Assembly: GCA_934778215.1 (NCBI GenBank)
Contig: CAKVOE010000003.1
Span: forward strand, 1-64,000
Length of the DNA: 64,000 nucleotides
DNA from: an uncultured Clostridia bacterium
GTDB lineage: Bacteria > Bacillota > Clostridia > Christensenellales > UBA1242
Reading direction: 5' to 3'
In this document: positions 17,330 through 24,852 of the stretch, piece after piece
How positions within the stretch are numbered: the stretch's first letter is position 1
Layout: every line of letters begins with the position of its first letter
Made by a program: the position numbers and the translations under genes
The notes under the pieces: generated by a model
What the model was told of the DNA's origin: nothing
Seen by the model: the letters and a program-made list of their open reading frames with translations, nothing else
Database searches by the model: none

Positions 17330-18734
17330 AAAACATTTTTTGTATCAATTCTTTAACTGTTTGACCATCAGCTTTGCCTTGTGTGTTTTTCATTACATAG
17401 CCAATGATAAACGATTGAACTTTGGGGTCGGTTTTGAAATCTTCAACCGCCTTTGGATTTTCTTGCTTAAATCTATTCAAAAACTCAATAATCTGTGCTT
17501 CGGTTATTGTTGAAATCAAATTGAGCTCTTTTGCCAAAATTTCTGCAGAATTGTGTGTTTTTTCAATTTCATCAATCAAGATTATTCCATTTGCTTTGGT
17601 AATTTTTTTATCTTCAACCATTTTCACAATGTCGGCAAGATCTTGCTCTGAAATTGAAAATTTTGAACTTCCTGTTTCTTTAATTCTTCTCAAAAATTCA
17701 GTTAGAATCCAGTTTGAAATCTTTTTTGGATTGTTGTAAATTTTAACACAAGTTTCAAAATAATCTGAAATATATCTATCTGTGGTAAGAAGTTCCGCTT
17801 CGGATTGAGACAACATAAACTCTTGCATATATTTTTTGCGTCTTTCATTTGGAAGCACTGGAATTTGCTTTTTTAATTCTTCAACATCAGCCATGGAAAT
17901 TTTTATTGGCAAAATATCTGGGTCTGGAAAATAGCGGTAATCTTGTGTTTCTTCTTTTGAGCGAAGTGCAAAGTTTTCACCCAAGTCGTCATTCCATTTT
18001 CTTGTTTCTTGAAAAACCACACCGCCATTAGAAAGGATTTCTTTTTGTCTTTGAATTTCAAAAGCAATTGCGGATGAAATACTTTTAAATGAGTTAAGGT
18101 TTTTCATTTCAGTTCTTGTACCAAACTTTGTTGAACCCTTTGGTTTCAACGAAAGGTTGACATCGCAACGCATTCCGCCTTCTTCCATTTTGCAGTTTGC
18201 AATATCGGCAAACACCAACGCTTCCCTAATTTTTCTCAAAAACTCGCAAACTTCTTCAGCATTTGAGAACACTGGTTCAGTTACAATTTCAATAAGCGGA
18301 GTTCCGCCACGATTATAATCAACCAAAGTCCCAACCATTTTTGAAATATGATTTAATTTTCCAGCATCTTCTTCCAAGTGAATTCTGTTAAGCGCCTTAA
18401 ATTCGCCATTATCAAGAGTGATACCGCCACCCAAACAAATTGGGTGAGCAAGTTGAGAAATCTGATATGCTTTTGATAGGTCAGGATAGAAATAGTTTTT
18501 TCTTTCCATAACAGCATAGTCATTTATTTTGCAACCAAAGCACAGACCTGCTTTTATGCAAAGTTCAACGGCTTTTTTGTTTATAATTGGAAGCGCCCCC
18601 GGCATACCTGTGCAAACAGGACAAGTGTTTGAGTTTGGCTCTGCACCAAACTCATTCTTGCACGAGCAAAAAACTTTTGTCTTGGTTTTGAGTTCTGCAT
18701 GAATTTCGAGACCAATAACAACATCAAAATCCAT
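17328..18734 (-). CDS. gatB: Asp/Glu-tRNA(Asn/Gln) amidotransferase subunit B
   Basis: 468 residues, the tRNA-binding and kinase subunit of GatCAB, which converts mischarged Asp-tRNA(Asn) and Glu-tRNA(Gln) to Asn- and Gln-tRNA. The N-terminal GLEIHAELKTKTK cradle motif, the zinc-site cysteines CSC and CPVC, the LEEDAGK motif and the C-terminal YqeY-like tail (EDKKITKANGIIL) are present. It starts directly after the gatA stop, with AAGGGGG upstream. It is the last gene of aspS-gatC-gatA-gatB. Confidence 0.97.
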   Translation of the reverse strand: MDFDVVIGLEIHAELKTKTKVFCSCKNEFGAEPNSNTCPVCTGMPGALPIINKKAVELCIKAGLCFGCKINDYAVMERKNYFYPDLSKAYQISQLAHPICLGGGITLDNGEFKALNRIHLEEDAGKLNHISKMVGTLVDYNRGGTPLIEIVTEPVFSNAEEVCEFLRKIREALVFADIANCKMEEGGMRCDVNLSLKPKGSTKFGTRTEMKNLNSFKSISSAIAFEIQRQKEILSNGGVVFQETRKWNDDLGENFALRSKEETQDYRYFPDPDILPIKISMADVEELKKQIPVLPNERRKKYMQEFMLSQSEAELLTTDRYISDYFETCVKIYNNPKKISNWILTEFLRRIKETGSSKFSISEQDLADIVKMVEDKKITKANGIILIDEIEKTHNSAEILAKELNLISTITEAQIIEFLNRFKQENPKAVEDFKTDPKVQSFIIGYVMKNTQGKADGQTVKELIQKMF

Positions 18735-20150
18735 TTACTTGTCCCCCTTTAAAATAATCTTTGAAACATCATAAAGCACCTTTTCGCTTTTTTCTCTGCC
18801 AATAATCTGAAGTCCCAATGGTAATCCCGACTCGCTTGTTGCATAAGGTATACTGATTGCAGGCATACCAGCAATTGAAGCAGGAACCGTGAACAAATCT
18901 TCAAGATACATACTGATTGGGTCTTGCGATTTTTCGCCAATCTTGAAAGCAACATCTGGTGTTGTTGGCAAAACAATTGCGTCACAGTCGTCAAAAGTTT
19001 GCATAAATTCATTTTTTAAAAGTCTTTGAAGTTTCTTTGCTTTTGTGTAGTAAGCATCAAAATATCCGCTTGAAAGCACAAAGTTGCCAAGCATTATCCT
19101 GCGCTTAACTTCATCACCAAAACCTTCACTTCTGCTCTTTACATAAATTTCATCAATTGTTTTTGCATCTTCACTTCTTGTTGCATATTTAACACTGTCA
19201 AACCTTGAAAGATTGCTTGCGGCTTCTGCCGGCGTCAATATGTAATAACAAGCTAAACTATTTAAAATGTGTGGCACACTAACTTCAACAATTTTGTGTC
19301 CTTTGATTTTTAAATCTTTCAGCATTGCCTCATACTTTGGAAACTGTTCAAGTGTTTTCAATTTTTCAATAATCTCTTTGCAAACACCAATCTTATATGT
19401 TTGTTTTAGCATTTTTTCGCCAAGATCACTTTTGATTGATGTTTGATCTTTTTCATCTTTTCCTGCCAAAATTTCAAGAGCATATTCATTATCTTCAACA
19501 GTTCTTGTAATTGGCCCAGCTTGATCGGTTGATGAAGCAAAGGCAACAATGCCATATCTTGAAACAGTGCCATAAGTTGGTTTGATTCCAACCACACCAT
19601 TAAACGAACTTGGCTGTCTGATTGACCCACCAGTGTCCGTGCCGAGTGCCATAGGACAAAGTCCCAATGCTACTGCAACAGCACTGCCACCAGACGAACC
19701 ACCGGCAACGCACGATTCGTCATAAGCGTTTAAAGTTGCGCCATAAACACTTTTTTCGCAACTGCCACCCATTGCAAACTCGTCCATATTGCTTCTAGCT
19801 AAAATAACTGCGCCTTCATTTTTGAGTTTTGTGATGATTGTTGCATCATAAGGAGACACAAAATCTTTCAAAAATTTGCTAGCACAACTCATGTGTTTGC
19901 CCTTGCACAAAATGTTATCCTTTATAACAACAGGAACTCCTGCAAGCTTGCCCAATTTTTCGCCAGCCTTTGCTTTTGCGTCAATGGCTTTCGCTTGCTC
20001 TATCGCATCATCAAAAACCTCAATAATTGCATTATATTCTTTGTATTCTTCTATTCTTTTAACAAAGAACCGAACGAGCTCTTCACTTGAAAACTTACCA
20101 GTCTTAACCCCGTCTGATAATTCTTTTAAACTTAGCTTTAAATAATCCAT
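18735..20150 (-). CDS. gatA: Asp/Glu-tRNA amidotransferase subunit A
   Basis: 471-residue amidase that releases ammonia from glutamine for GatB. The Ser-cisSer-Lys triad motifs are visible: VVIKDNI with the lysine and the glycine-serine loop GGSSGGSAVAVA, plus GTDTGGSIRQP. ATG at 20150 overlaps the gatC stop (TAATG) by one nucleotide and has GGTGGTGG upstream; longer upstream in-frame starts lie inside gatC and are unlikely. Confidence 0.96.
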   Translation of the reverse strand: MDYLKLSLKELSDGVKTGKFSSEELVRFFVKRIEEYKEYNAIIEVFDDAIEQAKAIDAKAKAGEKLGKLAGVPVVIKDNILCKGKHMSCASKFLKDFVSPYDATIITKLKNEGAVILARSNMDEFAMGGSCEKSVYGATLNAYDESCVAGGSSGGSAVAVALGLCPMALGTDTGGSIRQPSSFNGVVGIKPTYGTVSRYGIVAFASSTDQAGPITRTVEDNEYALEILAGKDEKDQTSIKSDLGEKMLKQTYKIGVCKEIIEKLKTLEQFPKYEAMLKDLKIKGHKIVEVSVPHILNSLACYYILTPAEAASNLSRFDSVKYATRSEDAKTIDEIYVKSRSEGFGDEVKRRIMLGNFVLSSGYFDAYYTKAKKLQRLLKNEFMQTFDDCDAIVLPTTPDVAFKIGEKSQDPISMYLEDLFTVPASIAGMPAISIPYATSESGLPLGLQIIGREKSEKVLYDVSKIILKGDK

Positions 20151-20419
20151 TAGTCCACCACCAATGGCACTTGATAGCACCCGTCTTTTTGTTTTGGGGC
20201 GTTTGATAAAGCATCAAAGTCGGTTTTGAATTGTTGCTCATCTTCTCGAAGGCTCGAAATCTTCACACCTTCGACCTTGATGTCTTCTGGAAGCTCAAGT
20301 TTTGTGATTTCATCAACAAAGTTTAAAATGTTCATAAAATCTTTTTTGAACGCATCTTTTTTGCTTTCAGCAATCTCAATCTTGCTTAAGTCTTGCAAAT
20401 GTTCGAAATCTATTTCCAT
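20150..20419 (-). CDS. gatC: Asp/Glu-tRNA amidotransferase subunit C
   Basis: 89 residues, the small belt subunit that holds GatA and GatB together. It shows the helical N-terminus with LSKIE and the C-terminal LREDE region typical of GatC. It is 12 bp after aspS and overlaps gatA by one base, so A and C are translated in step. Confidence 0.93.
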   Translation of the reverse strand: MEIDFEHLQDLSKIEIAESKKDAFKKDFMNILNFVDEITKLELPEDIKVEGVKISSLREDEQQFKTDFDALSNAPKQKDGCYQVPLVVD

Positions 20420-20431
20420 AATACCACCTAA

Positions 20432-22165
20432 CTATCTTAATTTTATATGAACTTCACGAAGTTGTTCTTCTGTGACATCACCAGGTGCACCCATCATCAA
20501 GTCTTGAGCTTTGCTATTCATTGGGAAAGCAATAACTTCACGAATGTTTGACTCGTCTAAAAGAAGCATCAAAATTCTATCAATACCTGGCGCAACGCCT
20601 GCATGTGGTGGCGCACCATATTGAAACGCTGTGTAAAGCGCACCGAATTTCTTTTCAACATCTTCTTCTGAATATCCAGCAATTTCAAAAGCTTTAATCA
20701 TTGTTTCAACTTCTGCGTTTCTAACCGCACCACTCGAAAGTTCAACACCGTTCAAAACGATATCATATTGATAAGCCAAAATATCAAGCGGATCTTTTTC
20801 TTGAAGTGCTTTCAAACCACCTTGTGGAAGGCTGAATGGGTTGTGACAAAAATCAATCTTGCCAGTTTCTTCGTTGATTTCATACATTGGGAAATCAACA
20901 ATCCAACAGAATTTGTATTGATCTTTTTCAATAAGCCCCAAAGCTTCGCCAACCTCTGCTCTTAAAATTGAAGCAAGTTTATAGCAAAGTTTTGAGCTTT
21001 CGTCAGCAACAACAAAAATGTCATCACCAACTCTTGCACCTGTCTTTTGTTTTAATGCTTCACATTCTTCATCAGAAATAAACTTGACGATTGGTCCTTT
21101 GAGTGAGCCGTCTTCCAAAACTCTAACCCACGCCAAACCTTTTCCGCCAGCAGATATAATTTCATCTGAAAGCTTATCAAAAAAGCTTCTTGGCTGACTT
21201 TCAGCACAAACAGCAAACCCTTCAATTGTTTTACCCCTAAATGCTTCAAATTCGGTTGATTTAAACACATCGGATAGATCAACCATTTCAATCTTGTTTC
21301 TTAAATCTGGCTTATCTGTTCCGTATTTAATCAATGCTTCTTTGTAAGGGATTTTCACAAAATGTCTGTCTGGCATTTCGTATTTTCCAAACTTTTTAAA
21401 AATTCTATACAGCAAGTCTTCGCAAACGGCAAACACATCTTCTTGCGTTGCAAAAGCCATTTCCATGTCAAGCTGATAAAACTCGCCAGGTGAACGGTCT
21501 GCTCTTGCATCTTCGTCTCTAAAGCATGGAGCGATTTGAAAATATTTATCCACGCCCGAACACATCAAAAGTTGTTTAAATTGTTGTGGAGCTTGTGGAA
21601 GTGCATAAAACTTGCCCTTATAAACCCTGCTTGGAACAAGATAATCTCTTGCACCTTCTGGGCTTGAAACTGTCAAGATTGGCGTTTGAATTTCTTCAAA
21701 ACCAAATTCACGCATAATACATCTCATTTCAAACAAAACATCACTGCGAAGTTTGAGTTTTGCCTGCATCTCTGGATTTCTTAGGTCAAGATAACGAAAC
21801 TTAAGCCTTGTTTCTTCGCTTGTTTTCTTGCTTTCGTCAATTTCAAAAGGCAAAATATGTTTTGCTCTTGACAAAACTTCAAGTTTGTCAATTGCAATTT
21901 CAATTTTTCCTGATTTAATTTTTGGGTTAATGTTTTCATTACCACGAAATACAACCTCCCCGATGACTGATATTACACTTTCTCTTGAAAGTGATGTCAA
22001 TAAACTATCATCATGAGTGGTGAGCTGAACCAAACCATACATATCTCTTAATTCTATAAAAACGATGCCGCCATGGTCTCTAATTGCGCTAACCCAGCCG
22101 GCAACTTGAACTTGTTTTCCGATTAAACTTTCATCAATCTCTTTGCTTGTAATTGTTCTATACAT
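20432..22165 (-). CDS. aspS: aspartyl-tRNA synthetase, probably non-discriminating
   Basis: 577-residue bacterial AspRS: N-terminal OB anticodon domain (VQVAGWVSAIRDHGG), class II motif 2 FRDEDARADR, the bacterial GAD insertion and motif 3 GIDRILMLL near the end. ATG 22165 is chosen because GGAG sits 8 nt before it and the product then starts like other AspRS; the frame stays open further upstream to 22372, but that stretch is leader. Being transcribed with gatCAB implies a non-discriminating enzyme that also charges tRNA(Asn) with Asp for amidation; that is inferred from context, with no asnS in the window. Confidence 0.96.
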   Translation of the reverse strand: MYRTITSKEIDESLIGKQVQVAGWVSAIRDHGGIVFIELRDMYGLVQLTTHDDSLLTSLSRESVISVIGEVVFRGNENINPKIKSGKIEIAIDKLEVLSRAKHILPFEIDESKKTSEETRLKFRYLDLRNPEMQAKLKLRSDVLFEMRCIMREFGFEEIQTPILTVSSPEGARDYLVPSRVYKGKFYALPQAPQQFKQLLMCSGVDKYFQIAPCFRDEDARADRSPGEFYQLDMEMAFATQEDVFAVCEDLLYRIFKKFGKYEMPDRHFVKIPYKEALIKYGTDKPDLRNKIEMVDLSDVFKSTEFEAFRGKTIEGFAVCAESQPRSFFDKLSDEIISAGGKGLAWVRVLEDGSLKGPIVKFISDEECEALKQKTGARVGDDIFVVADESSKLCYKLASILRAEVGEALGLIEKDQYKFCWIVDFPMYEINEETGKIDFCHNPFSLPQGGLKALQEKDPLDILAYQYDIVLNGVELSSGAVRNAEVETMIKAFEIAGYSEEDVEKKFGALYTAFQYGAPPHAGVAPGIDRILMLLLDESNIREVIAFPMNSKAQDLMMGAPGDVTEEQLREVHIKLR

Positions 22166-22175
22166 AATAACTCCT

Positions 22176-22200
22176 AACTTACTAATAACATTAGTAATAC
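22176..22200 (-). promoter_or_regulatory. hairpin just before the aspS ribosome binding site
   Basis: TTACTAAT and ATTAGTAA (22179-22197) pair perfectly around a 3-nt loop, ending 4 nt before the GGAG of aspS. It could limit or shape initiation. Confidence 0.45.
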
Positions 22201-22256
22201 ATCTATAATATAAATTTTTACTGGATCTTTTGCAAACCTTTCCAGCAAGGTCTTGA

Positions 22257-22316
22257 TTATTTAATAAAACTCTCGCCCAACTGGGCGTCAGTTTTAAGTT
22301 TTTGTGTGATTTCCAT
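22257..22316 (-). CDS. second upstream ORF, 19 codons
   Basis: Encodes MEITQKLKTDAQLGESFIK. AGGAG is 6 nt before ATG, an excellent site. It lies after the attenuator terminator and 92 nt before aspS. It has no run of Asn or Asp codons. A small stem CGCCC/GGGCG (22274-22287) falls inside it. It may be translated and influence aspS initiation, or be a relic. Not recognised. Confidence 0.4.
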   Translation of the reverse strand: MEITQKLKTDAQLGESFIK

Positions 22317-22336
22317 GATAGACTCCTAAAAATGGT

Positions 22337-22419
22337 AATAAAAAAAATGGAATAGGTTTTTCCCTCTTCCATTAGTATTTCTAATTTCCTTGATTATTTA
22401 ACAAACAATAGAAAAGGGA
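22337..22419 (-). promoter_or_regulatory. transcription attenuator of aspS-gatCAB
   Basis: Terminator: arms AATGGAA (22367-22373) and TTCCATT (22346-22352), with an inner AGG/CCT extension, followed by eight Ts (22340-22347). Antiterminator: the minus-strand segment TCCCTTTTCTATT (22407-22419), the end of the leader-peptide gene, pairs over all 13 bases with AATGGAAGAGGGA (22361-22373), the terminator 5' arm, using two G-U pairs. The two structures exclude each other. A ribosome stalled at the Asn/Asp codons leaves the antiterminator free; one at the leader stop covers it. This is read from the sequence and untested. Confidence 0.8.
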
Positions 22420-22484
22420 CGCATTAAATATAATGTGTTATCATCATTATTGTTGTCATTATTGATCAAACAAACTCTAATCAT
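22398..22484 (-). CDS. Asn/Asp-rich leader peptide of aspS-gatCAB
   Basis: 28 codons with AAAGGGG 6-7 nt before ATG and a transcription start expected only about 23 nt upstream. Residues 8-16 read NNDNNNDDN: six Asn (AAT/AAC) and three Asp (GAC/GAT) with no other residue between. Codons 22-26 form the antiterminator strand. The peptide has no signal sequence or family likeness; its job is most likely to make ribosomes pause when Asn-tRNA or Asp-tRNA is short. The Shine-Dalgarno could also pair with TCCCTTT at 22413-22419, a possible third structure. Confidence 0.8.
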   Translation of the reverse strand: MIRVCLINNDNNNDDNTLYLMRPFSIVC

Positions 22485-22513
22485 AATATTTCCCCTTTCA
22501 AAATTATGTTGCC

Positions 22514-22542
22514 ATTTTATCATAAATTTATGCACTTGTCAA
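22514..22542 (-). promoter_or_regulatory. consensus promoter of aspS-gatCAB
   Basis: Minus-strand TTGACA (22537-22542) and TAAAAT (22514-22519) with a 17-nt spacer. The expected start near 22507 gives a short leader carrying the leader-peptide ribosome binding site. Confidence 0.9.
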
Positions 22543-23123
22543 GTCCATTCGCCCGAATTTAAACCTTTTGTTTTTCCCGTTTCATATTTTCTCATTATTT
22601 GAATTTTAGATTTCCCCACTCCATGTCTTTAAATTATTTGAATTTTCTGCTCTCACTGCTCCACTTCTTTTCATTAACCTTTTAAACATTTTGCATAAAA
22701 ACAAGCCCATTTTCTTTAGTCAAAATATACAAAGCATCTTAACTTTTTCTCTAAATCGTGATATAATATTATTACAAATATTCGTCCATTCCGTTTGTTT
22801 GAGTTGGAAGATTAAGTTTTTAAAAATGACAAAACTAATACACCGATGATTTAGCTATATGTTATTAAAGTGACACTTTAAGGTTTCCGCAAGTATCACA
22901 ACTTTGTCCGCACCTAAAAAACCCCACCTTTTAGGTGGGGATATTTATTTTTATCTAAAATTGTTTTATTTGAATTATTTACAAAAACTTTTAATGGCTT
23001 TTTGGTTTTTAATAAAAATTTATACAATATTTAGTACTTGCTTTTTGTAAAATTTTTAATATTTTTATTAAAATTTTGATAGCGTTAAAAAACAAAAGAA
23101 TATATAATAATTTATTTTTACCT
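22543..23123. other. 580-bp intergenic region with worn elements
   Basis: No convincing gene. It contains a 17-bp perfect palindrome with arms TTAAAGTG and CACTTTAA (22865-22881), a TATAAT-like box on the plus strand near 22764, and the terminator at 22915-22940. A TGCGGACA segment near 22896-22903 (minus strand) resembles TTGCGGACAC next to the IS200 stub at 17039, so element debris is possible but not shown. Confidence 0.4.
22915..22940 (-). terminator. terminator downstream of the GH13 gene
   Basis: CCCCACCT and AGGTGGGG pair around a 3-nt loop, followed on the minus strand by a T-run. It lies about 180 nt beyond the GH13 stop, the only minus-strand gene it could serve. Confidence 0.75.
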
Positions 23124-24752
23124 TTAAATTAATATTTGTCTTTTTAGCACAACCGCTTCAAAAGGACTTAACTCGCCCCTAACCACTTCGCCGTAATTTG
23201 TATAAACTATTTCACCCACAGGCAAAAGATATTTTTTTACCTCATCGGTTAAATTTACAGTTACATCATATTCCGTTTTGCCCGACCTTCTTAAAAACCT
23301 ACAAACACCCTTTGGTGCTCGTTTAAAAATGCAATCGCCAAAGCAGAAAACATCAGCATTTTCCTTTCTTAGTGACAAAATTTTTCTGTATTCATTTAAC
23401 GCAGAATGCTCCTCCACTTGCTCCACCGCAACATTTAAAGAGTGGTAGTTTGGGTTAACAACAAACCACGGCTTGTGTTCGCTAAACCCCGCAAACGCCG
23501 AACCATTCCACTGCATCATTGTTCTTGCGTTGTCCCTACTGGTCTTTTTTAACTTTTCTAAGACATCATTTTTCTCTTGCTCAGATTTTGCAAGTTCTAT
23601 TAAAATTTTGGCATTAACATCTTCAAAGTCTGCCCGACTTTTAAACGGATACCCCGTCATTGCCAGCTCTTCGCCCTGATAAATTATTGGCGTACCTTTT
23701 AATAAATACATTGCACAAGCAAATGCCGAAGCACTTTTGCTAAGGGCTTTGGTGTTTCCATACATACTAACTAATCTTTGATAGTCGTGATTTGTCCAAA
23801 AAAGTGTAGACCAGCCACCAAGGTTAATAAGTTTTTCTTTGTTTTTTAACGAATTAATAATGGCTTTATAGTCAGGCTTACCCGTTTTGTCAAACCGGTT
23901 AAGATGCGAAAACTCAAAAACCATATCAAGTTCGCCTCTATTATTTCCCGAAAATTTTAATTGGTCCAAAAGGTTAGGATTTCCCCCAAGTTCGCCCATG
24001 GTAACCACATTTTTTGTTTTAACACCCGACAAAATTTTTGTTAAAAACTTATGTGCCTCGTCTGTGTTTGAAAACATTTTGTATGTTTTGTTTACCTTTC
24101 CATTTTTAAAGGACAAATTTTTGCCAATGTGCGATATTGCGTCCATTCTAAACCCATCAACCGATAAATCCGCCCAAAACTCTAAAACATCACGAATTTG
24201 TTTTATGGCAAACTCCGAATTGAAATTTATATCTGGCATTGTTTTAGAAAACAATTTTAAAAAGTACTGACCCCTAGCCGAATTATATTCCCACGCGCTT
24301 CCACCAAAAAAGGACTCCCAATTATTTGGGGGTAACATTTTGCCTTCATCGTTATATTTAGGATTTTTCCAATAATAAAAATCTTCATAATCGGTTGCAC
24401 GGGCAACACTTTTTATAAACCAGTTATGCTCGCTAGATGTATGATTTATAACCATATCTATAATTACTTTTAGTCCCAAAGAGTGCGCTCTTGACACCAA
24501 ATTTTTAAAGTCTTCAATGGTTCCATACTGGCTATAAATTTTTCTATAATCTTTAACATCATAGCCGTTGTCGTCCATTGGCGAATCAAAAAATGGACTT
24601 ATCCAAATAAAATCTGCTCCTAAATTTTTTATGTAATCTAATTTATTTGTAACGCCCGCAATATCTCCAACGCCGTCATTATTTGAGTCAAAAAAACTCT
24701 TTAAATATATTTGATAACCAACGGCGCTTTTCCACCATTCATTTTTTTCCAT
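23124..24752 (-). CDS. GH13 alpha-glucosidase (oligo-1,6-glucosidase type)
   Basis: About 542 residues of GH13 (beta/alpha)8 glucosidase: N-terminal YQIYLKSFFDSNNDGVGD, conserved DMVINHTS, nucleophile in GFRMDAISH, acid in MGELGG, and the transition-state Asp in WTNHDYQR, then a small C-terminal beta domain. There is no signal peptide, so it hydrolyses imported malto- or isomalto-oligosaccharides or related sugars in the cytoplasm; exact linkage is not certain. Two in-frame ATGs lie 6 nt apart (24758, 24752); GGAG spacing favours the second. A CCGTAA/TTACGG hairpin (24762-24780) overlaps the ribosome binding site. Confidence 0.88.
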   Translation of the reverse strand: MEKNEWWKSAVGYQIYLKSFFDSNNDGVGDIAGVTNKLDYIKNLGADFIWISPFFDSPMDDNGYDVKDYRKIYSQYGTIEDFKNLVSRAHSLGLKVIIDMVINHTSSEHNWFIKSVARATDYEDFYYWKNPKYNDEGKMLPPNNWESFFGGSAWEYNSARGQYFLKLFSKTMPDINFNSEFAIKQIRDVLEFWADLSVDGFRMDAISHIGKNLSFKNGKVNKTYKMFSNTDEAHKFLTKILSGVKTKNVVTMGELGGNPNLLDQLKFSGNNRGELDMVFEFSHLNRFDKTGKPDYKAIINSLKNKEKLINLGGWSTLFWTNHDYQRLVSMYGNTKALSKSASAFACAMYLLKGTPIIYQGEELAMTGYPFKSRADFEDVNAKILIELAKSEQEKNDVLEKLKKTSRDNARTMMQWNGSAFAGFSEHKPWFVVNPNYHSLNVAVEQVEEHSALNEYRKILSLRKENADVFCFGDCIFKRAPKGVCRFLRRSGKTEYDVTVNLTDEVKKYLLPVGEIVYTNYGEVVRGELSPFEAVVLKRQILI

Positions 24753-24852
24753 AGTCATTTCTCCGTAAAATATTACGGATATATTATAACAAAATTTATT
24801 TAGATAACAAAATAAAAAGCGGATAGTAAATAAATTACTACCCGCAAAAATA

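Noticed and set aside
17328..22165. aspS-gatCAB as a recently transferred block by base composition
   Set aside because: Rough counts of TAG and CCG/CGG strings in gatB against pdp and pheT showed no clear difference, so composition does not support it.
20432..22372. Long form of AspRS starting at 22372
   Set aside because: The extra 69 codons run through the terminator stem and leader; ATG 22165 has a proper ribosome binding site and matches the family's N-terminus.
22166..22510. T-box riboswitch upstream of aspS
   Set aside because: No AGCAGTA-like or TGGTACCGCG T-box sequence and no long specifier stem; the leader-peptide structure explains the region better.
22864..22912. Zinc-ribbon-like peptide (CGQSCDTCG) on the minus strand, suggesting a TnpB tail
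   Set aside because: Only about 15 codons, no start, and it does not match the TnpB C-terminal finger spacing or the HDRD motif.
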